Assembly (NCBI RefSeq): GCF_900168005.1
Contig: NZ_FUYP01000032.1
Location: forward strand, 1-32,182
Direction of reading: 5' to 3'
Source: Sphingopyxis flava
GTDB lineage: Bacteria; Pseudomonadota; Alphaproteobacteria; Sphingomonadales; Sphingomonadaceae
Length of the DNA stretch: 32,182 bases
In this document: piece after piece, positions 15,384-23,860 of the stretch
Position numbering within the stretch: position 1 is the first letter of the stretch
Layout: every line of letters starts with the position of its first letter
Program-made: the position numbers and the translations under genes
The notes under the pieces: generated by a model
Databases searched by the model: none
The model's input: the letters and a program-made list of their open reading frames with translations, nothing else
What the model was told of the DNA's origin: nothing

Positions 15384-16493
15384 ATGTATCGTTTGACCCT
15401 GCTTGTCATCTCCGCCTTCATGACCATAGGCTTCGTCTATCCCGCGCAGGCGCAATCGGCCGAACAGTCGTATAATCAGGGCGCGCGTGCCTATCGTGCT
15501 CAGGACATGACTACCGCGCGCGACCATTTCCGCCGCGCCTGCGACCTCGGACATGGCCGGGGATGCTACAATTACGGAGTCATGTCCTATCAAGGACTGG
15601 TCGGGGACGAGCCGGATCTGGAACATGCGCGCTGGCTCTACGACAAGGCCTGCCAGTTCGACCATGTGGCAGGATGTTTCAATCTTGCCCGTATGGCCTT
15701 TAATGGCCAAGGGGGCGCGGTCGATTTCGCTGTCGCCCGAACGGGGTTCGAGGCGTCATGCAATGCGGGAATCGCGAATGGCTGTAACGGCTTTGCCGTC
15801 ATGCTGGAACAAGCGCAGGGCGGCCCGGCGGACAAGCCGCGTGCCCGCTCGCTCTATCAGCAGGCCTGCAATGCGGGTGAAGCGCCGGCGTGCGAGAACC
15901 TCGCCAAGTTCGATGCCGGGCCGGTCACGGCCGAAAGCTTGCGTGCCGGGCTGGAGGCCTTTGACGCTGACCGCTTTGGCGAGGCGATGCGTCTCCTGCG
16001 CCCCCATGCGGAAGGTGGCGAGTCGGCGGCGCAATATGCGGTGGGTTTCATGTACGCCTATGGGCAGAGCGTCTCGCGCGATTATCTGGCGGCGGCTGAC
16101 TGGCTCACGCGTTCGGCCGAACAGGGATATGAGCATGCGCAGGATCTGATTGTCCTTATCACGCCGAATATCGCCCAGGCCCGCTATATCGATCACATCG
16201 ACCGCTACGGGCCCGATGCGTCGAGCCTGCAAAGCTTTTCTTTCGATGTCGCCCAATACTGCACCCTGCGCGGGCCGAACTGCACCGCCCTGCGGGCGCG
16301 CGAGAACCAGTGGCGGCGCGATCACAATGCACGTGCGGAAGCGGCGAATATGGCCCGGATCTGGAGCCTCTACGGCAGCGGCCAGAACGATGAGCAATTC
16401 TGGTCGCAAGCGCGCGCGCGAAGTGAATGCCTGCGCCGTGTTGCGCGATCAACCGAGGCGCAAACACGCGGTCTCAACAATGGCGCTACGTGA
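15384..16493 (+). CDS. Secreted Sel1-repeat protein with disulfide-type repeats
   Basis: 369 residues from the ATG at 15384, preceded by AAAGGAG. An upstream in-frame ATG (15327) also has a ribosome site, but it would bury the signal peptide MYRLTLLVISAFMTIGF...AQA|Q. The N-terminal half has at least four Sel1-like repeats of about 36 residues, each with a Cys pair spaced 8 apart (ACDLGHGRGC, ACQFDHVAGC, SCNAGIANGC, ACNAGEAPAC). That is the layout of the disulfide-bridged Sel1 repeats of Helicobacter Hcp proteins. Further cysteine-free repeats follow (AAQYAVGFMYAYGQSVSRDY, AADWLTRSAEQGYEHAQ). The C-terminal ~100 residues match nothing I know. The protein should be periplasmic or extracellular and mediate protein contacts. 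It is the last gene of the run. Confidence 0.85.
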   Translation: MYRLTLLVISAFMTIGFVYPAQAQSAEQSYNQGARAYRAQDMTTARDHFRRACDLGHGRGCYNYGVMSYQGLVGDEPDLEHARWLYDKACQFDHVAGCFNLARMAFNGQGGAVDFAVARTGFEASCNAGIANGCNGFAVMLEQAQGGPADKPRARSLYQQACNAGEAPACENLAKFDAGPVTAESLRAGLEAFDADRFGEAMRLLRPHAEGGESAAQYAVGFMYAYGQSVSRDYLAAADWLTRSAEQGYEHAQDLIVLITPNIAQARYIDHIDRYGPDASSLQSFSFDVAQYCTLRGPNCTALRARENQWRRDHNARAEAANMARIWSLYGSGQNDEQFWSQARARSECLRRVARSTEAQTRGLNNGAT

Positions 16494-16798
16494 ATAATTG
16501 CTAGCTGGGGGACTGACCGTGATCGCATGGATACTTCAGACCATCGTCGTCAATCGCTACCTTGGTCCGCCCATCGGCACACACATCCACACAAGAGTTC
16601 CGGCGTCTAGCTGAGATAGCGGTGGGCTTCGCAGTCCTTGAGAACCGCCTACGTCATAGCGCTTCAAGGTAATTCATGACGGCAATCGGCAGCAGAATGC
16701 GGCAAAGTGCGGCCCTAGCGTAGTAGAAGCGGCGATTCATATTCATCGCTTTCGTCCGCCTTGGGGCACCACCATCAACATCCAGCCAACGCGCTCCA
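16494..16798. other. Intergenic region at the end of the autotransporter run
   Basis: I see no convincing gene, hairpin terminator or repeat in these 305 bp. Short open stretches on both strands are out of frame with their neighbours and lack ribosome sites. This is probably the boundary between the accessory locus and the core chromosome. Confidence 0.4.
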
Positions 16799-17137
16799 TT
16801 AGCCCTTGTCTTCAAGGTCCAGCGCTTCTTCCAGCGTGTCGATCGAGCCGACGGGATCGGCAGGCTCGCCGCAGTTCGGAAAGATAGCATCGAGCCGGCG
16901 GCGCAGCGTTTCATCGAAAAGCGTCTGGTTCGATCGGCGTGCCTGCGACAGTGTGAGTTCCATGCGGATCGCATCCTTGATCCGCTCAAGCGCAGCCTTG
17001 TCGAGGATTCCGACCTTCAAGAGCTCCTCGCAAAGCTGGATCAGTCCCACCGTCGTGGCGTGCGCACGCAGGCCAAGGAAATCGATCGTCCGATGCAATT
17101 CGCGCGCGCCCGCTGCACGCTGTTCGATGCTGCTCAT
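16799..17137 (-). CDS. Conserved-looking small cytoplasmic protein, unknown function
   Basis: 112 residues. I choose the ATG at 17137, which has GGGAGA 5 nt upstream, over the start 6 codons earlier. The protein has no signal peptide or membrane segment and looks mainly helical: ELHRTIDFLGLRAHATT, LIQLCEELLKVGILDKAALE, ERIKDAIRMELTL. The C-terminus is acidic (DTLEEALDLEDKG). I do not recognise a family. Codon usage is that of a real gene of this genome. It stands alone on its strand. Confidence 0.6.
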   Translation of the reverse strand: MSSIEQRAAGARELHRTIDFLGLRAHATTVGLIQLCEELLKVGILDKAALERIKDAIRMELTLSQARRSNQTLFDETLRRRLDAIFPNCGEPADPVGSIDTLEEALDLEDKG

Positions 17138-17534
17138 CTCACTCTCCCTCACCACGCGCGCGAGAACGCGCCAGCCTCTCTGCCGGTCTGCCGTCTCGCG
17201 CTTACGTAGCAGGTTAAGTGTATCGCGGGCGCCGTGTCAAACGTCCGATGTCGCTTTTGATGCGGCGCGCGATCTTGGCCCAGGGATTGAGGTCGGGGTC
17301 GGCGACATTGGTGAGCCTGTTTGCTGTCGCGGTGGATAAATGGTTCGCTCTGCCCCTCATAAAGTTCGCGCGTTTCAGAACCGTCGGCCTTTGGGTTGAC
17401 GTCGACCCCGCGGTGTCACTCCCAGATGCCCGCGAGACGGCGTAGAGGCCCGAGCCGAGCCAAAGTGTCGGGATCGATCGCCGGGCTCAGTGAAAATATC
17501 GTTCGCAGCCTGCATCATTCCCCCGCTTCGCGTG
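17138..17534. other. Region without a supported gene
   Basis: About 400 bp between the small helical protein and aguB, both on the minus strand. A plus-strand frame (17218-17445, about 75 residues) contains a hydrophobic stretch (SATLVSLFAVAVDKWF), but it has no good ribosome site and no family I recognise, so I do not call it. No repeat or terminator is apparent. Confidence 0.35.
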
Positions 17535-18386
17535 TCAGATATCCTCGACCAGCCGGCCATAGAGTTGCGGCCGCCGGTCGCGAAAGAAACCCATGCCAGC
17601 GCGGTGCTTTGCGGCGCGGTCAAGGTCGATTGTCTCCACCAATATGCCCGCTTCCTCGCGCCCGAAGGCCTGCGTCAGGTCGCCCCATTCGTTTGTGATG
17701 AAGCTATGACCGTAAAAGTCGGCTTCGCCCTCGCGCCCGATGCGGTTGGCGGCGATTACAGGCATGCAGTTTGACACGGCATGTCCCTGCATCGCGCGGC
17801 GCCACATTCGACTGGTGTCGAAATCCGCATCATAAGGTTCCGACCCGATGGCGGTCGGATAGAAAAGCAGCTCCGCGCCCATCAGCGCCATCGCGCGCGC
17901 TGTTTCGGGATACCATTGATCCCAGCACACGCCGATGCCGATTCGCGTTCCAAAAACATCCCAGACTTTGAACCCCGTATTGCCGGGACGAAAATAATAT
18001 TTTTCTTCATACCCCGGCCCATCGGGGATGTGGCTTTTGCGATACGTCCCCATGATCGCGCCATCGGGACCAATCATCGCAAGCGTGTTATAGTAATGCG
18101 GTCCGTCCTTCTCGAAGAAGCTCGTCGGAATTGCGACATGGAGTTTCGCGGCGAGCGTCTGCATCGCGGTAACGCTCGGATGTTCCGGGGTCGGGCGCGC
18201 GCCTGCGAACAATTCTTCCTCCTCGACCTGGCAAAAATAAGGCCCTTCGAAGAGTTCAGGCGGCAGGATGATCTGTGCGCCCTTTGCCGCCGCCGCCTCG
18301 ACGAGCGCCGACACGGCATCAATGTTGGGCCCTACGGGCCCCGGCAGAGGAAGCTGCAGTGCGGCGACGGTGATGCTGCGGGTCAT
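17535..18386 (-). CDS. aguB: N-carbamoylputrescine amidase
   Basis: 283 residues, the usual length. It belongs to the nitrilase/CN-hydrolase superfamily, with the catalytic triad visible as Glu44 (LPPELFEGPYF), Lys117 (GTYRKSHIPD) and Cys154 (GVCWDQWYPE). The segments FFEKDGPHYYNTLAMI and ARAMALMGAELLFYPTAIG are typical of the putrescine-forming branch. It hydrolyses N-carbamoylputrescine to putrescine, CO2 and ammonia in the cytosol. I start at the ATG at 18386, 7 bp after the aguA stop; longer readings run into aguA. Adjacent agmatine deiminase makes the substrate, which supports the assignment. Confidence 0.93.
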   Translation of the reverse strand: MTRSITVAALQLPLPGPVGPNIDAVSALVEAAAAKGAQIILPPELFEGPYFCQVEEEELFAGARPTPEHPSVTAMQTLAAKLHVAIPTSFFEKDGPHYYNTLAMIGPDGAIMGTYRKSHIPDGPGYEEKYYFRPGNTGFKVWDVFGTRIGIGVCWDQWYPETARAMALMGAELLFYPTAIGSEPYDADFDTSRMWRRAMQGHAVSNCMPVIAANRIGREGEADFYGHSFITNEWGDLTQAFGREEAGILVETIDLDRAAKHRAGMGFFRDRRPQLYGRLVEDI

Positions 18387-18393
18387 CGCCGCC

Positions 18394-19377
18394 CTATGCC
18401 GGAAGCTGCTGGCTCGAGCAATGGAAGCTCCCGCCGCCGATGATGATTCCACGCGCGTCGATCCCGACGGTGCGGCGGTCCGGAAAAAGCGCCGCGAGCG
18501 CGTCGACGGCTGCGGAATCGTTCGCCGAGCCATAAGTCGGGACGATCACAATGCTGTTGCCGATATAAAAGTTCATGTAGCTCGCTGCTGCAATCTCGCC
18601 CTCGATCTCGATGCGGCCGGGTGAGGGAAGGTCGACGATCTCGACACCTTCGAATGCTCTGGCGCGCGCGCGGGCATCATTGTAGACCGCAGCGTTGGGA
18701 TCATGGCTGTCTGCCGGGGCGGGGATAGCAAGTCGGCCTTCACCCACGAAACGCGCCAGATTGTCGACATGGCCGTCGGTGTGGTCGCCTGCCAGCCCTT
18801 TGCCAAGCCACAGGATGCGCTCGATTCCAAGTGATTGATGCAGCCGTACGGCGATATCCTCGCGGGTCAGCGACGGGTTTCGGTTAGGGTGGAGCAGGCA
18901 CTCCTCGGTAGTTACAGCCAGTCCGGTGCCATCGACATCGATGCCGCCGCCCTCGAGCACCCAGTCCTGTTCATCAACGGGCAGGCGGCTTTGCGCGCCA
19001 AGCTTTGCGCCGACCTCCAGATCGCCGGGCATGACGAATTTGTCGCCCCACCAGTTGAAGCGAAAATTGCGCGCGCGCCGCGCTGCCCCCGTGCCGACGA
19101 TGATGGGGCCCGTGTCGCGCAACCAGATATCACCCAGCGGCTGGACGAGGATATTGACGCCTGCCACGACGAGCCGCGCCGCGATTTCCGCCTGCTCCAA
19201 GTCGTTGACGACCAGGCGCACCTCTTCGCCGCGCCCGCCATCATGTACCGCATTTGCGAAAGCCGCGACGTCGCGGCGTGCGGCGTCGATGTGGCCCGCC
19301 CACTCCTCGGCGAGGTGCGGGAATCCAATCCACACCGCCTCGTGGGGCGCCCATTCGGCGGGCATTTTCAGATTCAT
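18394..19377 (-). CDS. aguA: Agmatine deiminase
   Basis: 327 residues of the agmatine deiminase / Porphyromonas-type peptidyl-arginine deiminase family. Visible motifs are PAEWAPHEAVWIGFPH near the N-terminus, DIWLRDTGPI, EGGGIDVDGTGLAVTTEECLL, GDHTDGHVDNLARF with the catalytic His, and the nucleophile Cys320 in GGGSFHCSSQQ. It converts agmatine to N-carbamoylputrescine plus ammonia. It is followed by aguB with 7 bp between them, so the pair forms the ADC-independent-of-urea route from agmatine to putrescine. A REP-like palindrome lies directly upstream. Confidence 0.94.
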   Translation of the reverse strand: MNLKMPAEWAPHEAVWIGFPHLAEEWAGHIDAARRDVAAFANAVHDGGRGEEVRLVVNDLEQAEIAARLVVAGVNILVQPLGDIWLRDTGPIIVGTGAARRARNFRFNWWGDKFVMPGDLEVGAKLGAQSRLPVDEQDWVLEGGGIDVDGTGLAVTTEECLLHPNRNPSLTREDIAVRLHQSLGIERILWLGKGLAGDHTDGHVDNLARFVGEGRLAIPAPADSHDPNAAVYNDARARARAFEGVEIVDLPSPGRIEIEGEIAAASYMNFYIGNSIVIVPTYGSANDSAAVDALAALFPDRRTVGIDARGIIIGGGSFHCSSQQLPA

Positions 19378-19397
19378 GTGGTTCGGATCCTCCTTCT

Positions 19398-19494
19398 CAC
19401 TTCGTCCTTGTCGGCGAAGCGAAGCAATCGAGAGCGGCTGATGCGCTCTGGATTGCTTCGCGTCGCTTGCCTCCTCGCAAGGACAAACGAGCAG
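19398..19494. repeat. REP-like palindromic repeat
   Basis: Two oppositely oriented units lie between aguA and the M28 peptidase: CGTCCTTGTCGGCGAAGCGA...GCAATCGAGAGC on the left and, on the other strand, TTGTCCTTGCGAGG...GCGAAGCAATCCAGAGC. Together they can fold into a long imperfect hairpin with the loop near GGCTGATGC. The CGTCxTTGCGAGxxxxGCGAAGCAATCCAG type is a dispersed repeat seen in many proteobacterial genomes (from memory). It may stabilise transcript ends or block read-through from the peptidase into aguA. Confidence 0.75.
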
Positions 19495-19499
19495 GGCGA

Positions 19500-21191
19500 T
19501 TATTGCTTTGCCGCCGCGCGTGACTTGTCGCGGGCGGCGCGGAACTCATCGCCCTCGAGCCAGTTCGGCCAGGCGTCGGTCATCGCGAGCATCCGTCCTG
19601 CGGCATAATAGAGCTGAAGATCAGCGAGCATGCCGTCCCAGTTCGCAATCGCCTCATATTCATCGCCGGGTGCGTGATACCGGTGCTCTTCATAATCCTG
19701 CGACGCTTTCTTGCCGGCTTCGGTGCCGCCATCGACCAGATCCTCGCCACTGCCGAAGTTGAACATCGGCACGCCAAGCTTTGCGAAGCTGAAATGATCA
19801 GAGCGATAATAAAAGCCCTTCTCGGGGGTGGGTTCGTTGACCACGGTGCGCTTCGCGGTCGCCGCTATCTTTTCGAGATAGGCATCGAGCTCGGACTTGC
19901 CGCGGCCCACGACGACGATGTCCTTTGCGGGTCCTGCGGGGCTCAGCGCGTCCATATTCACTCCGCCGACGGTCTGCGCGAGCGGGAAGACTGGATTCTC
20001 GGCATAATATTTCGAGCCGAGGAGGCCCGATTCCTCGGCGGTCACGGCAAGAAACACGACGCTGCGGTCGGGTGCGCCAGCCTTCTGGTAGGCCTCTGCC
20101 ATCGTCACCAGTCCTGCAACACCGGTCGCATTGTCGACGGCGCCGTTGCAAATATCATCGCCATCAACCGGCGCACAGCGTCCAAGGTGATCCCAGTGCG
20201 CGGTGTAGAGAACATATTCGTCCGGACGCTTCGTTCCTGGCAGCACGCCGATAACGTTGCGCGACATTTTCTTCGCGATCTCGTTGTCGAAGCTCAGCGA
20301 GGCTTGAACCCCCGCGAGCGGTACCGCCTTGAAACCCTTTTTCTTCGCGGCTTCGCGCAGCGCATCGAAATCCTGCCCGGCGCTTGCAAAAAGCTGTTTC
20401 GCCTTGTCGAGCTGGATCCAGCCGTTGGCGGCGGTCTGATCCGCGCCGCCATTCTTGCTGTCGGCCAGATATTGGGTGCCGGTCCAGCTCGATTCGACGA
20501 CGTTCCAGCCATAGGCGGCGGGTTCGGTATCGTGGACGATCAGCGCCGCCGCGGCGCCTTGCCGGGCCGCTTCTTCAAACTTGTAGGTCCACCGGCCGTA
20601 ATAGGTCATGGCGCGGCCGTTGAACTCGCCCTTTGCTTCTTTCGTCTGCCAGTCGGGATCATTGACGAGGATGACGACCGTCTTTCCTTTCACGTCGACC
20701 CCGGCATAATCATTCCAGCCCTTCTCCGGCGCGTTGATGCCGTATCCGACGAAAACGACGTCGCTGTCCGTGACCGAAATCTGCGGCTGAACACGGTAGC
20801 TGGCGGCGACGAAGTCGACCCCATATTTGAGCGACATCGGCGTCTTGCCGCCGATGAAGCTGAGCGGGCTCACATTCTTCGCGGTGATTTCAACGAGCGG
20901 CACGTCTTGAGTCCAGCTCCCGTCGTTGCCTGGCTTGAGTCCGGCCTCGGTAAATTTCTTGATCAGATAGGAAACGGTCTTTTCCTCACCCGCGGTTCCC
21001 GGCGCACGTCCCTCGTAACTGTCCTGCGACAGCTCCTTCGTGACTTCCTGGAGCGTCGGAAGCGACATTTCGGGAAGCTCGACGGCGGGGAGTGCCCCAG
21101 CACCGCTGGCGGGCTTGTCTGTAGAGGCGTTGCACGCGGCAAGCGCCAATAGCGCAGCGGCCGCGAGCGGGGCGGGAGTGAAACGAAGCAT
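19500..21191 (-). CDS. M28-family metallopeptidase, lipoprotein, with PA domain
   Basis: 563 residues from the ATG at 21191, preceded by AAGGAC. The signal peptide ends in a lipobox (LALAAC), so it is a periplasmic or outer-membrane lipoprotein. An N-terminal extension is followed by a protease-associated (PA) domain (about 130-270, with DVVFVGYGINAPEKGWNDYAG), then the M28 catalytic domain. Zinc-site motifs are TAHWDHLG (His and Asp nearby), GAVDNATGVAG (bridging Asp), AEESGLLGSKYY (catalytic and ligand Glu), GVNMDAL (Asp) and RSDHFSFAKLGVP (His). It should act as an aminopeptidase on exported peptides. It is divergent from an S9 peptidase, and the two may work together on peptide nutrients (inference). 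Confidence 0.93.
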   Translation of the reverse strand: MLRFTPAPLAAAALLALAACNASTDKPASGAGALPAVELPEMSLPTLQEVTKELSQDSYEGRAPGTAGEEKTVSYLIKKFTEAGLKPGNDGSWTQDVPLVEITAKNVSPLSFIGGKTPMSLKYGVDFVAASYRVQPQISVTDSDVVFVGYGINAPEKGWNDYAGVDVKGKTVVILVNDPDWQTKEAKGEFNGRAMTYYGRWTYKFEEAARQGAAAALIVHDTEPAAYGWNVVESSWTGTQYLADSKNGGADQTAANGWIQLDKAKQLFASAGQDFDALREAAKKKGFKAVPLAGVQASLSFDNEIAKKMSRNVIGVLPGTKRPDEYVLYTAHWDHLGRCAPVDGDDICNGAVDNATGVAGLVTMAEAYQKAGAPDRSVVFLAVTAEESGLLGSKYYAENPVFPLAQTVGGVNMDALSPAGPAKDIVVVGRGKSELDAYLEKIAATAKRTVVNEPTPEKGFYYRSDHFSFAKLGVPMFNFGSGEDLVDGGTEAGKKASQDYEEHRYHAPGDEYEAIANWDGMLADLQLYYAAGRMLAMTDAWPNWLEGDEFRAARDKSRAAAKQ

Positions 21192-21403
21192 GGATCGTCC
21201 TTGTCCGATGGAATGTTGTGGCTTTGTGCCAGCCTCGCCACCGGCAGGCAAGGCCGGCGCAGCCGCTGGAGATAGACGGGCTTTGCGGCTTGTCATCGCA
21301 GCGTCGCCCCCTATGCTCGACCGCAGCGGCAATTGCTCGTCGAAAATATGGCCATTGGCTTGGGCGTCTGCGCGCGGTCGCATCAATTCGGGGGTTCAAG
21401 AGG

Positions 21404-23392
21404 ATGAGATTTTGGGGAGCGGCACTGATCGTGCCCGCATTGGTCGCGGTCGTCGGTACGGCGCAGGCGCAAGAGGATATGGCAGAGAAGTTCGGACAGC
21501 GCGAGCGCGTCCGGCAGGTCAGTATTTCGCCCGATGGTCAGCGGCTGGCGGTAATCGAGCCAGCAAAGGGCGCGGGTTCGCTCGTCTCGGTGATCACGAT
21601 CGCGACGGGGGCATCGCAGCCAGTGCTCACCGCAAAGGGCGGTAACGAGCAGCTTGGCCGCTGCGACTGGGCGCTCCCGACGCGGCTGGTGTGCAGCGTT
21701 CATGTCATCAACCGCAGCCCTACCGGGCTTGCCGGGTTCAGCCGGCTGCTCGCGCTCGATGCCGACGGGCGGAACATGCAGATGCTGAGCGACAAGATGC
21801 GTGTTCGCGCGCAAGGTGCAAGCCAGTTCGGCGGCAGCGTCATCGACTGGTCTGATGAGGAAGGAAGCGGGCGCGTCCTGATGACGCGCTATCAGAGCGG
21901 TGAGTATCAGACGGGCTCGCTCCTCGGCAGGTCCGGCTCGGGCGTTGCGGTCGATGCGGTCGATACGGTGTCATTGAAGCGCAAGGCAGTTGAATCGCCC
22001 AAGGACGGCGTCGTCGACTATATTTCTGATGGGCGGGGCCACGTCCGGATGATGATCAGCCAGACAGAAACAGCTGACGGCTATACAGGAAACACCTACA
22101 ACATCTCCTATCGCAAGACCGGCAGCCGAGACTGGCAGAGCTTCGGCACCTATGTCAGCGAAGCCGGGTTGAGTTCCGGATTTTTGCCCGTGGCGATCGA
22201 TCCCGCTCTCGACCTTGTCTACGGCTTCGACGCGCTGAACGGTCGTTCGGCGCTCTATTCGATGTCGCTCGACGGCAAGATGACGAAGACGCTCGTCTAT
22301 GCAAACGACCGTGTCGACGTCGATGGGCTCGTCCAAATTGGCCGCAGCGGCCGGGTCGTGGGTGCCCAGTTCGTCACCGACAAACGGCAGACCGTCTTTT
22401 TCGATCCGGCGCTGAAGTCGCTCGGCACCGCGCTAGCTAAGGCGCTGCCGAACCATCCGCTCATCAGCTTCGTCGATTCGAGCGCTGATGAACAAAAGCT
22501 CGTGCTGTGGGTGGGCAGTGACGTCGATCCCGGGGGCTATTATCTCTTCGACAAAGCGACGAAGCAGCTCGCAGAGATACTGAAGCTGCGTCCGCAGCTC
22601 GATCCTGCGCACCTCGCGTCGGTGAAACCCGTCCATTACAAGTCGCGCGACGGTGTCGACATACCCGCCTATCTGACATTGCCTGCGGGATCGGACGGCA
22701 AGGGGTTGCCCGCGATCGTCATGCCGCATGGTGGACCGGGAGCGCGCGACGAATGGGGCTTCGACTGGCTCGCGCAATATTTCGCGGCGCGCGGCTATGC
22801 CGTGCTGCAGCCCAATTTCAGAGGGTCCACCGGCTATGGGTCGGCGTGGTTCCAAAAAAATGGTTTCCAGTCATGGCCTACCGCGATTGGGGACGTCGAC
22901 GATGGCGGCAAATGGCTGGTGGCGAGCGGTATCGCGGCGCCGGGCAAGCTTTCAATCATAGGCTGGTCCTATGGTGGCTATGCCGCGCTGCAGTCTGGGG
23001 TCTATGAACCCGGCCTGTTCAAGGCCATCGTCGCGATTGCACCCGTGACCGACCTTGAGCAGCTCCGCGAAGATTCGCGATATTATACGAACTTCCGCCA
23101 GATTGAGGCGTTTATCGGACGCGGCGATCATGTGAAGTCGGGCTCGCCTGCGCAAAATGCCCAGAAGATTACGGTCCCCGTGATGCTTTTTCACGGTGAT
23201 TATGACCAGAATGTCGACGTCGGGCAGTCACGGCTTATGGCGGGCCGGCTGCGCAGTTCAGGAAAGACGGTCGAATATGCCGAATTCCCGGGGCTCGACC
23301 ATCAGCTTGCCGACAGCGAGGTGCGTGCCAACATGCTTCGCGATACGGACAATTTTCTGCGCGCCGCGATGGGGCTGCAGGAGGCCGATTAG
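21404..23392 (+). CDS. S9-family (prolyl oligopeptidase-like) exported peptidase
   Basis: 662 residues from the ATG at 21404, which begins a signal peptide (RFWGAALIVPALVAVVGTAQA|Q). Upstream in-frame starts would add a non-hydrophobic tail. Residues about 30-400 are the beta-propeller-like region (VSISPDGQRLAVI and several strand repeats). The C-terminal alpha/beta-hydrolase domain (about 420-660) has HGGPGARDEWGFDWLAQYF, the nucleophile Ser522 in GWSYGGYAALQ, Asp601 in HGDYDQNVD and His633 in LDHQLAD. It should cleave peptides in the periplasm. The 212-bp divergent space from the M28 peptidase gene contains both promoters. Confidence 0.93.
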   Translation: MRFWGAALIVPALVAVVGTAQAQEDMAEKFGQRERVRQVSISPDGQRLAVIEPAKGAGSLVSVITIATGASQPVLTAKGGNEQLGRCDWALPTRLVCSVHVINRSPTGLAGFSRLLALDADGRNMQMLSDKMRVRAQGASQFGGSVIDWSDEEGSGRVLMTRYQSGEYQTGSLLGRSGSGVAVDAVDTVSLKRKAVESPKDGVVDYISDGRGHVRMMISQTETADGYTGNTYNISYRKTGSRDWQSFGTYVSEAGLSSGFLPVAIDPALDLVYGFDALNGRSALYSMSLDGKMTKTLVYANDRVDVDGLVQIGRSGRVVGAQFVTDKRQTVFFDPALKSLGTALAKALPNHPLISFVDSSADEQKLVLWVGSDVDPGGYYLFDKATKQLAEILKLRPQLDPAHLASVKPVHYKSRDGVDIPAYLTLPAGSDGKGLPAIVMPHGGPGARDEWGFDWLAQYFAARGYAVLQPNFRGSTGYGSAWFQKNGFQSWPTAIGDVDDGGKWLVASGIAAPGKLSIIGWSYGGYAALQSGVYEPGLFKAIVAIAPVTDLEQLREDSRYYTNFRQIEAFIGRGDHVKSGSPAQNAQKITVPVMLFHGDYDQNVDVGQSRLMAGRLRSSGKTVEYAEFPGLDHQLADSEVRANMLRDTDNFLRAAMGLQEAD

Positions 23393-23400
23393 GAGCAAGA

Positions 23401-23807
23401 TCGAGTGGGGGGAATCCTCGCGGGTCCCCCTCTCGCACCGCCGGGCGTACGGGCCTCGGAGCACGGCGGTTTGCGCCATGTTGTACGCGGTTTAATGGCT
23501 GACAAGGCTGACAAGCCGAGGTCGGTCGAACCATGCAAGGTTCATGGCTTCGGCAGGCGAGGGCTGCCTTGCTGGCGCTCCACACCCATCGAATGGTCCC
23601 GGTCTTGCTCCTTGATACCGGATTTCAGCCCTTCGCCCCGTCGCCCGGACTATTATGGCCTCTGCTGACTTCTCCCGCGCCATCCGGCGACATCGCTGCC
23701 GCCCTATTCCGGTTCGTCCGGAGAGACCGGGAGATCTCCCAGGGTAAGCTCGGCCTGCAGAGGACTTACACCTCCAGTCATCCACGCCATGCCTGGCATA
23801 CCAAAAG
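23401..23807 (-). mobile_element. Degenerate group II intron remnant, reverse transcriptase deleted
   Basis: On the minus strand, the sequence after the rpsD terminator shows pieces familiar from bacterial group II introns. First is GGAGGTGTAAGTCCTCTGC, a domain I-like segment. Then comes the start of the intron-encoded protein (EKSAEAIIVRATGRRAE, followed in another frame by TGTIRWVWSASKAALACRS-like coding). About 100 bp later is the 3' segment CCGTGCTCCGAGGCCCGTAC, then CCCGGCGGTGCGAGAGGGAC, which normally follows the reverse-transcriptase gene. Nearly the whole ORF is therefore deleted. A position directly behind a terminator stem is typical of class C introns. The ends are approximate: 5' near 23807, 3' near 23401, 9 bp after the S9 stop. 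Recognition is from memory of the family, not a search. Confidence 0.55.
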
Positions 23808-23847
23808 GGGGCGGGACCGTTGCCGGTCCGCCCCCTTTTTTTCGGAT
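23806..23847 (-). terminator. Rho-independent terminator of rpsD
   Basis: AAAAGGGGGCGG...CCGCCCCCTTTTTTT forms a long GC-rich stem with a short loop around CGTTGCC, flanked by A and T tracts on both sides. It starts 14 bp after the rpsD stop and could work in both directions, ending rpsD transcripts on the minus strand and any read-through from the S9 peptidase. Confidence 0.88.
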
Positions 23848-23860
23848 AAAGAGATTCAGG

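Noticed and set aside
16654..16989. Minus-strand frame of 111 residues overlapping the small helical protein
   Set aside because: Arg/Ser-rich out-of-frame translation with no ribosome site; the frame at 16799-17137 has better coding character.
17218..17445. 75-residue plus-strand frame with a hydrophobic stretch
   Set aside because: No ribosome site, no recognisable family and poor codon use, so it is described only as part of a gap.
19674..21152. 492-residue plus-strand frame opposite the M28 peptidase
   Set aside because: Shadow of the peptidase gene; no recognisable motif and no promoter or ribosome site.
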